This document shows, one piece after another, positions 16,950 through 26,130 of a stretch of 64,000 nt of DNA; the stretch's first letter is position 1, and every line of letters begins with the position of its first letter. The stretch spans positions 20,305 through 84,304 of the forward strand of contig NZ_JAGDXI010000015.1 in assembly GCF_023256325.1 (NCBI RefSeq), given 5' to 3'. The DNA is from Caldisphaera sp. (lineage in GTDB: Archaea > Thermoproteota > Thermoprotei_A > Sulfolobales > Acidilobaceae). Position numbers and translations under genes: made by a program. Below the pieces are notes generated by a model that was given only the letters and a program-made list of their open reading frames with translations, did not search any database and had not been told where the DNA came from.

Positions 16950-18140
16950 TTAATGATCCATTTTAAATCTAATATCATTTTCTTCATAACTAAATATATC
17001 CTTTAAAAAATAATAAGTTGGCAATGATAATAGGAACATTAAAATAGAATTCATAAAAATAACGTTTGTTAACGGAAAAAATTTTGCTAAAAAACCATAA
17101 ATTAGTGCCATTATTGGAGAAGAACTTGCTAAAAAAATAGTTGCAAGTGAGTTAACCCTGCCTAAAATCTCATTTGGAATTATTTTTATTAATTTTGATG
17201 TTAATGGTATGTTAGTAAATGCGCTAAATAAACCAAGTATAGTAACAATTCCTATATCTATAATAGGTACCTTGCTTAACGATATTATAAGAAAGCATAA
17301 ACCGAAAAAAGCTATAGAAAGTGATATAAAATAAACATTTTCAAGATACCGACTTATCTTAATTCCTATTAAACCTCCAAGAAATGAACCCAAAGAAAAT
17401 CCAAGTAGAAATAAAGTATAATAAACAGAATTTGTATGCAATACAATATGAAATAAGCCAGCAGCATAAACATCCAAAGATATAAATAGGCCATTTATAA
17501 TCATACCTATTAATAAGAAACCTAATATGATTCTTATAACTTTTATAATAATTTTATAGCCATATTTATTCGTTTTATTCATTGTAACTATTTTCTTAGG
17601 AATGCTTAGAATTATGGATACAAAGGACAAAAAGGCAATTAAAGTAACAAAATATTGCGATAAAAAACTTATAGAAATACCTCCTAAGACTATACCTATA
17701 ATTTCTGAAAAACCTCTACCAGCTTCAACAAGTGAGATAGCCTTGCTCATATTATTATAACTTACTAATTCTTTAATTAATGTTGAAAATATGTCGGATG
17801 AAATATTTGAAAGTAAAGAGGATAAGCAGGCAACAATATAAATCCAAAATAAATAATGAAAAATAAATAATGAAAAATAAACTAAACTCATAAAAACAGA
17901 GCTATAAAACATAACTTTTTCTCTTGGGAATCTATCAAGAATATACCCCTCAGGGAAGAGAATTATTAAATACCCTAATAAAGATGTAGTTGGTATCAAG
18001 CTTACCAAGAATATTGAGTTATATTTTACCATTAATATCCACATATAATATATATAGAACATTATTGAGGTTAATCTTAAAAGATTCCTGCTCATAAAGT
18101 ATCTTAAAAAAGTTAATCCAATAATATCAGTTGAACGCAT
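16950..18140 (-). CDS. Major facilitator superfamily transporter
   Basis: A membrane protein of about 396 residues with twelve hydrophobic segments and the MFS-like loop after helix 2 (P-E-G-Y-I-L-D-R-F-P-R-E-K). Substrate is not evident; the layout, a transporter diverging from a small winged-helix regulator, is typical of drug or metabolite efflux. The ATG at 18140 is nine bases after GAGGTGG; the GTG at 18152 belongs to that SD. An inverted repeat CGTATAA-N7-TTATACG lies just upstream at 18155-18175. Confidence 0.85.
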   Translation of the reverse strand: MRSTDIIGLTFLRYFMSRNLLRLTSIMFYIYYMWILMVKYNSIFLVSLIPTTSLLGYLIILFPEGYILDRFPREKVMFYSSVFMSLVYFSLFIFHYLFWIYIVACLSSLLSNISSDIFSTLIKELVSYNNMSKAISLVEAGRGFSEIIGIVLGGISISFLSQYFVTLIAFLSFVSIILSIPKKIVTMNKTNKYGYKIIIKVIRIILGFLLIGMIINGLFISLDVYAAGLFHIVLHTNSVYYTLFLLGFSLGSFLGGLIGIKISRYLENVYFISLSIAFFGLCFLIISLSKVPIIDIGIVTILGLFSAFTNIPLTSKLIKIIPNEILGRVNSLATIFLASSSPIMALIYGFLAKFFPLTNVIFMNSILMFLLSLPTYYFLKDIFSYEENDIRFKMDH

Positions 18141-18154
18141 AAGTAACGCCACCT

Positions 18155-18195
18155 CGTATAAAAGTTTCTTATACGTAATTTTATATATTTATACG
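18155..18195. promoter_or_regulatory. Putative operator shared by transporter and regulator
   Basis: CGTATAA (18155-18161) and TTATACG (18169-18175) form a perfect inverted repeat with a 7-base spacer immediately upstream of the transporter SD. A third half-site TTATACG lies at 18189-18195, directly after a TATA-like TTTATATA that can face the regulator gene. The arrangement would let one protein block both promoters; the adjacent winged-helix protein is the obvious candidate. Binding is inferred. Confidence 0.55.
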
Positions 18196-18219
18196 ACAAC
18201 AAATACCAAGGGAGGAAAT

Positions 18220-18807
18220 ATGGATGAAACAAATTTAGCCGATTCCTTGCTAAAAGCATTTAAAAATCCGACAAAGCTTTCAATAATAGCATTATTATTT
18301 AAAAACAAAGAAATGACAGTAACTCAAATATCAAAAATACTTAAAACAACTAGATCTAACCTTTATCAATCAATTAAAGATCTTTTAAAAGAAAAAATAA
18401 TACTAATATCAAGAGTTCAAATAACAAAGAATTATGTTGAAAAATACTATAAAATTAACGAGGAACTATTCAACAAAGTAAAAAGAATAAACTTGATGGA
18501 AAAAATTAAAGAGACTAATGAGAATGATTTTAGAGAGTTAATGATATCCTTTTTAGTTATGAACTCTTTCATATCAAATGTTTTCATACAAGAATTAAAA
18601 ATTGCTTCTTCTGAAGAACTTAATTCATATAAAGAAAAGTTTCTAAATGGATTAATTACTGTTTATTTTTCTACACTTAATGAAGAAGAAGCAAAAGATT
18701 TTAATAAAATCTTTTACACATTCATGGACAAGATTGAAAAAGAAGAAAATTTAAAAGATGAAACGAATTTATTATTAACTATTGTTTTACCATGGAAGCT
18801 AGCGTAA
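18220..18807 (+). CDS. Winged-helix transcriptional regulator (ArsR/TrmB-like)
   Basis: A 195-residue regulator with an N-terminal winged helix: N-P-T-K-L-S-I-I-A-L-L, then M-T-V-T-Q-I-S-K-I-L and the recognition helix T-T-R-S-N-L-Y-Q-S-I-K-D-L. The remaining 110 residues are helical and acidic and probably carry the dimer and ligand surfaces. It starts at an ATG with a GGGAGG SD, diverging from the transporter at 16950-18140 across 80 bases that hold three CGTATAA half-sites. Repression of that transporter and of itself is the simplest model. Confidence 0.85.
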   Translation: MDETNLADSLLKAFKNPTKLSIIALLFKNKEMTVTQISKILKTTRSNLYQSIKDLLKEKIILISRVQITKNYVEKYYKINEELFNKVKRINLMEKIKETNENDFRELMISFLVMNSFISNVFIQELKIASSEELNSYKEKFLNGLITVYFSTLNEEEAKDFNKIFYTFMDKIEKEENLKDETNLLLTIVLPWKLA

Positions 18808-18861
18808 AAACTATAAAGTTATGTTTTAACCATAAACATAAAAAATAAGGGGGTAAACCTC

Positions 18862-19992
18862 ATGGTAAGAGCAATAGGTATTGATTCAGGTACAATGAGT
18901 ATGGATATTTTGGGTTTTGATGATCTTGATAATAGAGTTTTCCTAGATGTAGCAATTCCAAGAGATGTTATAACAAATAATCCAGAAAAACCCATAGAAA
19001 TAATTAAGTCGATTGGTAATGTAGATTCCATAGCTGTTTCTAGCGGATATGGCATACCTTTCAAAAAAGCCCAAGAAACCTCAGAAAAAGAAATAGAATT
19101 AGCAACATTTATAAATAGTGATGATCTTCAGAGAAAATTAAAGATCGTAGGACTCAGAAATTTGATGAAAATCTTTAAATTATCCGATTTACCTGCATAT
19201 TTTATTCCTGGAGTAATTCACCTTAAAAGTGTACCAGAATTTAGAAAAATTAATAAAATTGATTTAGGAACATCAGATAAGTTATTCAGCGTTGCTGAAG
19301 CCTTAAGAAATGAAAAGGATTATTATAAAAATGATCCGAAAGAATCTAACATAATTTTAATAGAAATAGGATATGCTTATACAGCGGCTATTTCAGTTTT
19401 AAATGGAAAAATTGTTGACGGGATTGGAGGTACAAGTGGATTTCCCGGATATAAAGGTATGGGCGCTATTGATGGAGAATTAGCATACGCCATGGCTAGT
19501 GCTGAACCCTATTTCACAAAACTTAGGCTATTTCAAGGAGGAATATCTGATTATTTAGGGTATGATAATATAGAAAGACTAAATGATATACATTTAAGAG
19601 ATGAAAAAAGCAATAGAGCATTAAAGCTATTTGTTGAATCAATTTTGAAAGATCTAAGCATTATGATGGTTTCAAATAATAATCCAGAAAGAATATATAT
19701 TAGCGGTAGGTTTACTAGATATGATTCAATATATACATATATTAAAGAAAATATAGAAAATTACCTAAAAGGATTTTCAATAAAAGCAGAAGTAGTTAGA
19801 CTTAATGGTTTAGGTAAAATAAGTAAAGAGGCAGCATCCGGAGCAGCTGTATTAGCAAATGGGATAGCTAATGGTATCTATAGGGATATATTTGAAACGT
19901 TGAATATCAAAGAATCTGAAGGATCAATTTTTGATCATATATTGCCAAACGATTTAAGGAACAAAATAATGGATTATTTTGCAAAACAATAA
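18862..19992 (+). CDS. DUF1464 family protein, predicted acyl/sugar kinase fold
   Basis: A 376-residue member of DUF1464, an archaeal family of the actin/Hsp70/sugar-kinase ATPase fold sometimes listed as butyrate kinase-like. The first phosphate-binding strand is G-I-D-S-G-T-M-S-M-D, and further ATPase motifs appear as I-L-I-E-I-G-Y-A-Y-T-A-A and Y-I-S-G-R-F-T-R-Y. The ATG follows a GGGGGT SD. Neighbours (a regulator upstream, rpl40e converging downstream) do not point to a substrate. Kinase activity is predicted from fold only. Confidence 0.82.
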   Translation: MVRAIGIDSGTMSMDILGFDDLDNRVFLDVAIPRDVITNNPEKPIEIIKSIGNVDSIAVSSGYGIPFKKAQETSEKEIELATFINSDDLQRKLKIVGLRNLMKIFKLSDLPAYFIPGVIHLKSVPEFRKINKIDLGTSDKLFSVAEALRNEKDYYKNDPKESNIILIEIGYAYTAAISVLNGKIVDGIGGTSGFPGYKGMGAIDGELAYAMASAEPYFTKLRLFQGGISDYLGYDNIERLNDIHLRDEKSNRALKLFVESILKDLSIMMVSNNNPERIYISGRFTRYDSIYTYIKENIENYLKGFSIKAEVVRLNGLGKISKEAASGAAVLANGIANGIYRDIFETLNIKESEGSIFDHILPNDLRNKIMDYFAKQ

Positions 19993-20017
19993 TTCCAAAA
20001 ATTAATCTAATATTAGC

Positions 20018-20191
20018 TTACTGAGCTTTAAATTTAGCTAATTCTTTCTTCTTTGGCCTCAAATCAGTGCTTTTACATCTTCTACATTTCTTAGCTCCTA
20101 ATGGATTTCGTGCCCCGCACTTTCTACATATAGATACCTCAAATACTCTTTTTTCAACTATCTTTATCAGCTCTGGATCTGTTATAGGCAT
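20018..20191 (-). CDS. rpl40e: Large-subunit ribosomal protein L40e
   Basis: A small gene of 57 residues read on the minus strand. The product starts [10 protein letters not shown], carries a C4 zinc knuckle (C-R-K-C at residues 22-25 and C-R-R-C at 36-39) and ends in a basic tail, all diagnostic of archaeal L40e, which lacks the ubiquitin fusion seen in eukaryotes. A GGAGGAG SD sits upstream of the ATG. It lies between two plus-strand genes and appears monocistronic. Confidence 0.95.
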   Translation of the reverse strand: MPITDPELIKIVEKRVFEVSICRKCGARNPLGAKKCRRCKSTDLRPKKKELAKFKAQ

Positions 20192-20307
20192 TTTTATCTC
20201 CTCCTATCTTTGTTAGAGGAAGGGATTTAAATAAATTATTATTCTATACCATTTTATATATAAAGATTTATATGTTACTAACTAGAAAATATTTCTAGGT
20301 GAAAAGA

Positions 20308-20928
20308 GTGTCTGCAACTGCTGGTAAACTCTCTTTAGGCGAAGAAGTTTATCTTAGAGGTCTAACTGGAAGGCTTGTTGGAATATACCTCTTCAAAGGC
20401 TTCAATAAAATTGCAATACTTACATATCCTGATAGGATTTGTGAATCTATATCTTCTGCTGCGAGCGTTTCTTATTTAGATAACTATGGCTATGCGGAGA
20501 ACAAAATAAAAATATTTGATTATGATAAAAATGTAAAAGAAGTTATTAAAAAAATAGTTGAATGGAACCCAGATGCAATTTATTTAGCTTTTGGCGGAGA
20601 ACAAAAAATGGTTGATGTAAATAATATTACTATAGATGTTATAAAAGCATTAAAAGAAGAAGGATATAAAGGAAACATATTAATTCATGTAAGAACCTGG
20701 CTTGCTACAAAACAGCTATCAACAATTTTATCTAACAATGAACTAAGAGATTATTTAAAATCTGTATCCGGAATTAGGGTATTTACTGCAGACGCGAATT
20801 CAAGAAAGTTTGCATTCCATTTAATAACAATATCTGAAGATGGAAAGGCTAGTATTAACAAATACGCTGAGACTGATATAACGCAAGAACATGCTGATCT
20901 GCTTAAACAATCTATACCCCCTTCATAA
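20308..20928 (+). CDS. Unrecognised protein resembling one lobe of a type I periplasmic-binding fold
   Basis: A soluble protein of about 206 residues with no signal peptide. The pattern strand-helix-strand, with N-K-I-A-I-L-T-Y-P-D-R, a following long helix, and later I-V-E-W-N-P-D-A-I-Y-L-A-F-G-G, is reminiscent of the lobe of type I (amino-acid-type) binding proteins, but only about one lobe is present. TATA-like TTTTATATA near 20253 and an SD AGGTG before the GTG at 20308 (in-frame GTG at 20299) argue it is a real gene, not a fragment. It precedes an ABC transporter operon by 90 bases; a link is possible but not shown. Confidence 0.6.
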   Translation: MSATAGKLSLGEEVYLRGLTGRLVGIYLFKGFNKIAILTYPDRICESISSAASVSYLDNYGYAENKIKIFDYDKNVKEVIKKIVEWNPDAIYLAFGGEQKMVDVNNITIDVIKALKEEGYKGNILIHVRTWLATKQLSTILSNNELRDYLKSVSGIRVFTADANSRKFAFHLITISEDGKASINKYAETDITQEHADLLKQSIPPS

Positions 20929-21018
20929 TTATTTCATAGTATTTTTCTTTTTTTCTCTCTATATAGATAGTTATTAAAAAATATTTAAAAATTTAGATAA
21001 TAGATATATAGCCAGGAG

Positions 21019-21975
21019 ATGAATAACCTATTGGCTAAAGGAATTACAACAATAAATCTAACCAGAGAGTTTAAGAACAAAGGACTAACAATTAAGGCAT
21101 TAGATAATATTAATATAGAAATACCAAAGGGAGTTGTTGCATCATTAGTTGGGCCAAATGGTGCAGGAAAGACTACATTGATAAAGATCTTATCAACATT
21201 AATGCTACCAACAAGAGGAACAGCCTATATAAATGGTTATGATATAATTAAGGACGTAAAAAATGTTAGAGCATCCATAGGCTTAGCAACTGGAGGTGAA
21301 AGGACTTTTTATTTTAGATTAACAGGATATGAAAATTTAGTATTTTTTGCGTCACTTTATGGTTTATCGTTAAGAGAAGCTAAATCGAGAAGCAAAGAAT
21401 TACTAGATTTAGTTGGCCTTTCAAATTTTGCCAATTATCCATACATGAAATATAGCCTAGGAATGCAAAGAAGACTTTCACTAGCAAGAGCACTAATAAA
21501 TGACCCGCCAATTTTATTATTAGACGAACCAACGCTAGGCGTAGATCCTATATCAGCTAGAGAGTTTAGAAGACTTATCAAAACAATTTCATCTAAAAAG
21601 ACAATTCTATTAACAAGCCATTACATGGGAGAAGTAGAGGAGTTATCTGATATAATTTTCCTTATAAAAGATGGGAAGATCATCTTAAATGGCACATCGC
21701 AAGAACTCAAGTATAAATTAGGTAAAATAGTTGAAGCAATTGTACCAGTCGATCAAGTTTCAGAAAATATATCAAGATTTGTTGTAGGAATTAGAGCAAA
21801 TAGAGCATATTTAAGAGTTCCAAAAACTTTAATTAATTTAATTGATGGCAATTCAGAAATTATTGGAGAATCAGAGCCTACTTTAGAAGATGTTTACGCA
21901 GCAATTATCGGCAGTTCGCCAATAGATAAAGGAAATAGAGTTAAGCCTATGAGGATGGGAAGATGGCAAGCCTAA
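21019..21975 (+). CDS. ABC transporter ATP-binding protein (ABC-2 type)
   Basis: The ATPase of an ABC-2 type exporter. About 318 residues: Walker A G-P-N-G-A-G-K-T-T near 45-53, signature Y-S-L-G-M-Q-R-R-L-S (a common variant of LSGGQ in this subgroup), Walker B I-L-L-L-D-E-P-T and a switch histidine in L-T-S-H-Y-M-G. The C-terminal 80 residues form the extra domain typical of DrrA/CcmA-like ATPases. The start is ambiguous: ATG at 21019 or a TTG at 21031 behind AGGAG. The stop overlaps the permease start by 13 bases. Substrate unknown; lipids, drugs or polysaccharide are the usual ones. Confidence 0.9.
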   Translation: MNNLLAKGITTINLTREFKNKGLTIKALDNINIEIPKGVVASLVGPNGAGKTTLIKILSTLMLPTRGTAYINGYDIIKDVKNVRASIGLATGGERTFYFRLTGYENLVFFASLYGLSLREAKSRSKELLDLVGLSNFANYPYMKYSLGMQRRLSLARALINDPPILLLDEPTLGVDPISAREFRRLIKTISSKKTILLTSHYMGEVEELSDIIFLIKDGKIILNGTSQELKYKLGKIVEAIVPVDQVSENISRFVVGIRANRAYLRVPKTLINLIDGNSEIIGESEPTLEDVYAAIIGSSPIDKGNRVKPMRMGRWQA

Positions 21976-22781
21976 GTTCTTTTATTTCTAGGATTTACTC
22001 TTTCGTGTATTTAAGAGGATTTAAAATTTGGATTAGCTATAAGACTCAAGTCGTGTTAAATGTATTGAGCTGGGTTCTCCCAGTTTTTACATACTATTTT
22101 GTCGGTACCTCATTAGGTCAAAGGTTTATATCATCAATTAACACGCCAAATTATACTGCATTTGTAGTAATAGGGCTTGCCTTTCAAGGATATGTATCTT
22201 CTGTTATAACAACTATAAGCGGTAGGATGAGAAATGAGCAACTTTTTGGAACTATAGAATATTACATGCTATCTCCAACAGGTGTTTTTGGTATGTTATT
22301 TTATTCGGCTGCATGGGGATTTGTTTTAAATACTATAAATGCAATTGTAATAATTTTAGTAGGTATGGGACTAGGTGTTTCTTTCATTAATGCAAACATA
22401 TTGGGAGCCTTTATTATAATTATTGAACTTTTAATTTCCACATTAGGCCTCTCAATGATGGCAGGAGGTATAGTCATGATAACAAAACAAGGCAATCCAA
22501 TTTCGTTCTTCTTTTCTACTATTACTACATTATTGTCCGGTACCGTGTTTCCTGTTAGCGTTTTGCCAAAATATATTAAATTGCTAAGCTATGCAATACC
22601 GCTAACTCCGGCTCTTAATGGTTTAAGATTAGCACTTCTAGATGGGGCCTCATTATCACAATTGTCATATTACTTCATTGTTCTTCTAATATTTGATATA
22701 TTATTGTTACCACTAGGAGCTTATATATACAAGATAGGTTTTGATATAGCTAGAAAAGATGGAACTTTAAGCGAGTATTAG
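21963..22781 (+). CDS. ABC-2 type transporter permease
   Basis: A 272-residue membrane protein with six hydrophobic segments and the ABC-2 features: an amphipathic N-terminus (I-Y-S-F-V-Y-L-R-G-F-K-I-W), the cytoplasmic loop R-M-R-N-E-Q-L-F-G-T-I-E, and the conserved region G-T-V-F-P-V-S-V-L-P-K-Y-I-K. It overlaps the ATPase gene by 13 bases, so two copies of each should make one exporter. The stop codon directly abuts that of the converging MgtC-like gene. Confidence 0.9.
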   Translation: MASLSSFISRIYSFVYLRGFKIWISYKTQVVLNVLSWVLPVFTYYFVGTSLGQRFISSINTPNYTAFVVIGLAFQGYVSSVITTISGRMRNEQLFGTIEYYMLSPTGVFGMLFYSAAWGFVLNTINAIVIILVGMGLGVSFINANILGAFIIIIELLISTLGLSMMAGGIVMITKQGNPISFFFSTITTLLSGTVFPVSVLPKYIKLLSYAIPLTPALNGLRLALLDGASLSQLSYYFIVLLIFDILLLPLGAYIYKIGFDIARKDGTLSEY

Positions 22782-24020
22782 CTATAAAAACATTGTGAAT
22801 AATAAGGCTATTACTAATACTAAAGATAAAATTAATGTCATGAATCTTGTGTTTTTATCTTTAGATAAAAATGCTAAAAAACTCTTTTCTATAATTCCTG
22901 CAATTAATGAGAGTTGTATTAAAAATGCAGCATACCTTGCACTAATCTCTCCATGTAAATAAAGCAATGAAACTGAAAAAACTACGCTAGCTACATTTGC
23001 AAATGCTGATGCAAACATAGCTATAGGCAATAGATAAGATGCTACTATAGCAACAAACTTTGAAATCATCATTATAGCAAAAAACATTAATGCAAATTCT
23101 ATTACTTTTCCTATAGGTAAAGGAGTTTCTGGAGGGCTTATGTTGCTTATCTCCAAATACTTATATCCAACTAAACCTATTATTAATAAAACTATGACTA
23201 AGACTAAGACTGAAGGGGCAAGATAATAAATTATTCTATTTGAATAAGTTGAAAAATATGAGAAAGCCAATACTTGTACTAAAACTAATGGTATATTAGA
23301 CAATATTATATTATATGCTATTGCTTTTCCTACGTTTTTTTCCTTATTACCCAAATCTATCAGACTTATAGTTACAGTAGTGCTAGATACTAGCCCTCCT
23401 ATAATAGAAAAAGCAATTAAGCCTTTTTTGTATATCTTTAAAACTAAATATTGAACAACAAATATAATTCCAATTACTACTACAATTAGCCAGAATTGGA
23501 AAGGATTAAATAATCCATACGGACCTATTCCTTTATTTGGCAGCAAAGGTAAAATAACTAATGATATGACCATTAGGTTCAATATAGCTAATAGTTCTTC
23601 TTTCTTAATTTTAGATATGGCATCTAATAGTTGAGTCTTATAAATTCCTAAAGTTGCAACAAGTACCGATATTATAACTCCCAATATGTAAAACCCCATT
23701 CCTTCTAACATGCCTGAAAAGAATACTAAAAAAATGCTTACAAACGTTGTACCTCCAGGTGACCCAGTTGCTTTTACCTTTTCAATATATATAGCCGTTG
23801 ATATTGATGTTATTGTAATAATAGAACTAATCAATACAACATCTTTTGGAAACAATAAATTAAAAACTGAAAAAACATAACCAAGTAAAGAAATAAATAT
23901 TGCTGTTCTTAAACCAAGAAACAATCTAGCTCCAGAAATTTTTCTATATTCATTAATAAATCCTACTATTCCTCCTACAGCTATTGCCATCAGCAAATTT
24001 GTTAAGTTTAAACTAACCAT
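22782..24020 (-). CDS. MgtC/SapB family membrane protein with DUF4010
   Basis: A 412-residue integral membrane protein. The N-terminal 140 residues match MgtC (A-V-G-G-I-V-G-F-I-N-E-Y-R and G-L-R-T-A-I-F-I-S), and the rest is the DUF4010 region with about eight further hydrophobic helices, including G-G-L-V-S-S-T-T-V-T. Such COG3174 proteins are common in archaea; MgtC relatives are tied to magnesium-poor growth and membrane potential, but the function of this long form is unknown. It starts at an ATG and stands alone, upstream of tRNA-Ile on the other strand. Confidence 0.87.
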   Translation of the reverse strand: MVSLNLTNLLMAIAVGGIVGFINEYRKISGARLFLGLRTAIFISLLGYVFSVFNLLFPKDVVLISSIITITSISTAIYIEKVKATGSPGGTTFVSIFLVFFSGMLEGMGFYILGVIISVLVATLGIYKTQLLDAISKIKKEELLAILNLMVISLVILPLLPNKGIGPYGLFNPFQFWLIVVVIGIIFVVQYLVLKIYKKGLIAFSIIGGLVSSTTVTISLIDLGNKEKNVGKAIAYNIILSNIPLVLVQVLAFSYFSTYSNRIIYYLAPSVLVLVIVLLIIGLVGYKYLEISNISPPETPLPIGKVIEFALMFFAIMMISKFVAIVASYLLPIAMFASAFANVASVVFSVSLLYLHGEISARYAAFLIQLSLIAGIIEKSFLAFLSKDKNTRFMTLILSLVLVIALLFTMFL

Positions 24021-24158
24021 AGTTTCATCCTTTCTTCATATTAAAAGTTAAAGATCGCTTTAAAAATCTTTTTAACTTTTAACTATTGCTATTTTTTTAA
24101 TATTTTATTCCCATAAAAAACATATCTTAATAAATCCAAAGTGCATAAAGAAAAGTGA

Positions 24159-24232
24159 GGGCCCGTAGCTCAGCCTGGTGGAGCGCTCGGCTGATAACCG
24201 AGAAGTCGGGGGTTCGAATCCCCCCGGGCCCA
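24159..24232 (+). tRNA. tRNA-Ile(GAT)
   Basis: A full cloverleaf: acceptor GGGCCCG pairing with CGGGCCC, D arm GCTC...GAGC, anticodon stem CTCGG/CCGAG with loop CTGATAA (anticodon GAT), and T arm GGGGG-TTCGAAT-CCCCC. Length is 74 nt with discriminator A, CCA not encoded. No intron. Confidence 0.97.
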
Positions 24233-24320
24233 TTAACTAAATTTTAAAATAACTTTAATTATAAATAATTTTTAACACTTTTAATCTTTAACCGCAATAC
24301 AAATATATGTGGCATAATAA

Positions 24321-25457
24321 ATGTGTGCCAACTATGCTGATCTTCCATTGCATAACGGACATGTGCCTAAATATATGCTAAAAATAATGAGAAATCTTAC
24401 AGATATAATAACAAAGTTTATAATAGATGAAAGAGGTCCAGATAATTTTATTAAAGCCCTATCAGATCCTTTATGGTTTCAGGCCTTCAATAATGTGATA
24501 GGTATGGATTGGGATAGCAGTGGAAGTACTACAGTTTTATTATCTTTGCTAAAGAATATCTCGCAAATAAATGATTTGGGATTTCTAGTCTTAGGAGGCA
24601 AAGGAAAGCATATGCTTAACATTAGGGAAGAAGCCGATTATTTTTCAAAAAAATTTGATTTAGACTCTAATAACATAATAAAATTTAGTAAAGTTGCTGC
24701 TAGGGCAGATTCATCATTCTTGTTAGACGGATATGAAATTTATATTCATTCAGTAATAATATCAACTAACAACAAAAATATATTGGTCATTCAGCAAGGT
24801 ATGAATAAAGAAAATCTGATGGCTAGAAGATATCATGTAGATAAATTTTCCTTAGAAGCACCTAATAGTGGAATTACGGGAATTAAAACCGAAAATATAG
24901 TTGACGTAACATCAGAAAAAAGCAGAAATGCCAGGAAGTTATTTATTGATTTATTATCAGAAGGAGGAGAAAAATTTAGAAACAATTTAATACAAGCAAA
25001 TAATCTCTTAGGCAAAAAATCTTTAGATTATTTTATGGAAGAACAACAAATGAAAAGAATCGAAATAAACAAATATTATTATCCAATTATCCCCTCAAAA
25101 AAATTACTGGAAGCAGTTAATGAAATTGCAAAAAATCCCCCAATTAATGATATCGAGTTAGCATTAACACCTAAAATTGGACCACAATTGGTTAGAGCGT
25201 TATCTTTAATATCTGATGTAATATATTCTGTCCCAGTATCTCATAAAGATCCTGTTAACTTAACTTTGGATCCATTCAGTTACTCATTCGCAATTGGTGG
25301 TAAAGATGGCATTCCATATCCATTTGATGCAAAAACAGCCAAAGAAGCGATAGAATTTTTAAGAAATGCATTAGAAGAAGCAAAAATAAATAATAATGTA
25401 AGAAAAATGGCAATGCAAAGGTTGAGCAGCTTTATAAAAAGAGTTAGATTTGAATAA
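24321..25457 (+). CDS. DUF763 family protein
   Basis: A 378-residue protein of DUF763, found in archaea and some thermophilic bacteria. The N-terminus A-D-L-P-L-H-N-G-H-V-P-K is diagnostic, followed by conserved W-F-Q-A-F-N-N-V-I-G-M-D-W-D-S-S-G-S-T-T, G-G-K-G-K, and a late D-P-V-N-L-T-L-D-P-F-S-Y. A nuclease or DNA-repair role has been discussed for the family because of gene neighbourhoods; the sequence alone does not show it. The ATG is only about 20 bases after a TATA-like stretch, so the mRNA may be leaderless. Confidence 0.85.
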   Translation: MCANYADLPLHNGHVPKYMLKIMRNLTDIITKFIIDERGPDNFIKALSDPLWFQAFNNVIGMDWDSSGSTTVLLSLLKNISQINDLGFLVLGGKGKHMLNIREEADYFSKKFDLDSNNIIKFSKVAARADSSFLLDGYEIYIHSVIISTNNKNILVIQQGMNKENLMARRYHVDKFSLEAPNSGITGIKTENIVDVTSEKSRNARKLFIDLLSEGGEKFRNNLIQANNLLGKKSLDYFMEEQQMKRIEINKYYYPIIPSKKLLEAVNEIAKNPPINDIELALTPKIGPQLVRALSLISDVIYSVPVSHKDPVNLTLDPFSYSFAIGGKDGIPYPFDAKTAKEAIEFLRNALEEAKINNNVRKMAMQRLSSFIKRVRFE

Positions 25458-25530
25458 CTTTATTATTAATTGTTTCTACTTGCAAATAAATTTTTTATTA
25501 TCAATAATTATAATTATAAAGGGGTAAAAA

Positions 25531-26130
25531 TTGCAAATAAATATAATTCATATCAGCGATATACATTGCAACAACGAAATGCTAAACAAAATAATAAAAC
25601 TAAATTATGATATACTTATTTCTTCAGGAGATTTTGAATGCTTAGAAAGTGCTGAATTATTTTCAAACGCTAACAACACCTTCGCAGTATCGGGGAACAT
25701 GGATGACGTTTCTATAATGAAACTTCTATCAAAAAATGGTATATTATTAGATGGAAAAATTAAAAGAATTAATAATATAACTATTGCAGGCATAGGAGGT
25801 ATAGACCCAAGGACTAATATTACATCTTTAAGAAATGAGCTGACAAAATCAAATTATAAAATTGATATACTTATTTCTCATAATCCACCTTATGGAATAC
25901 TAGATATGACCTATTTTAAAATAAGGGCAGGATTAAAAGAATTAAAAGAATTATCTGAATTTATAAAACCTAAGCTACACCTTTTCGGCCATATACATGA
26001 AAGTCAGGGCATTAAAGAAATAAACAAAACAACTTATATAAATCCTGGACCTTTGTATTTAGGAAGTTATGCTGAAATAATTTTAAATCAAAATGTTATT
26101 GCAAAAATTAAAAATATAGCTAATCTTTAA
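25531..26130 (+). CDS. Calcineurin-like metallophosphoesterase (YfcE/MJ0936-type)
   Basis: A 199-residue metal-dependent phosphodiesterase. All metal-binding motifs are present in order: S-D-I-H near residue 10, S-G-D-F near 33, S-G-N-M-D-D near 56, S-H-N-P-P near 117 and G-H-I-H-E near 154. Members hydrolyse phosphodiester bonds in nucleotides or nucleic acids with Mn/Ni; the natural substrate is not known. A TTG start follows AAAGGGGT. The gene ends 11 bases inside the converging helicase gene. Confidence 0.9.
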   Translation: MQINIIHISDIHCNNEMLNKIIKLNYDILISSGDFECLESAELFSNANNTFAVSGNMDDVSIMKLLSKNGILLDGKIKRINNITIAGIGGIDPRTNITSLRNELTKSNYKIDILISHNPPYGILDMTYFKIRAGLKELKELSEFIKPKLHLFGHIHESQGIKEINKTTYINPGPLYLGSYAEIILNQNVIAKIKNIANL

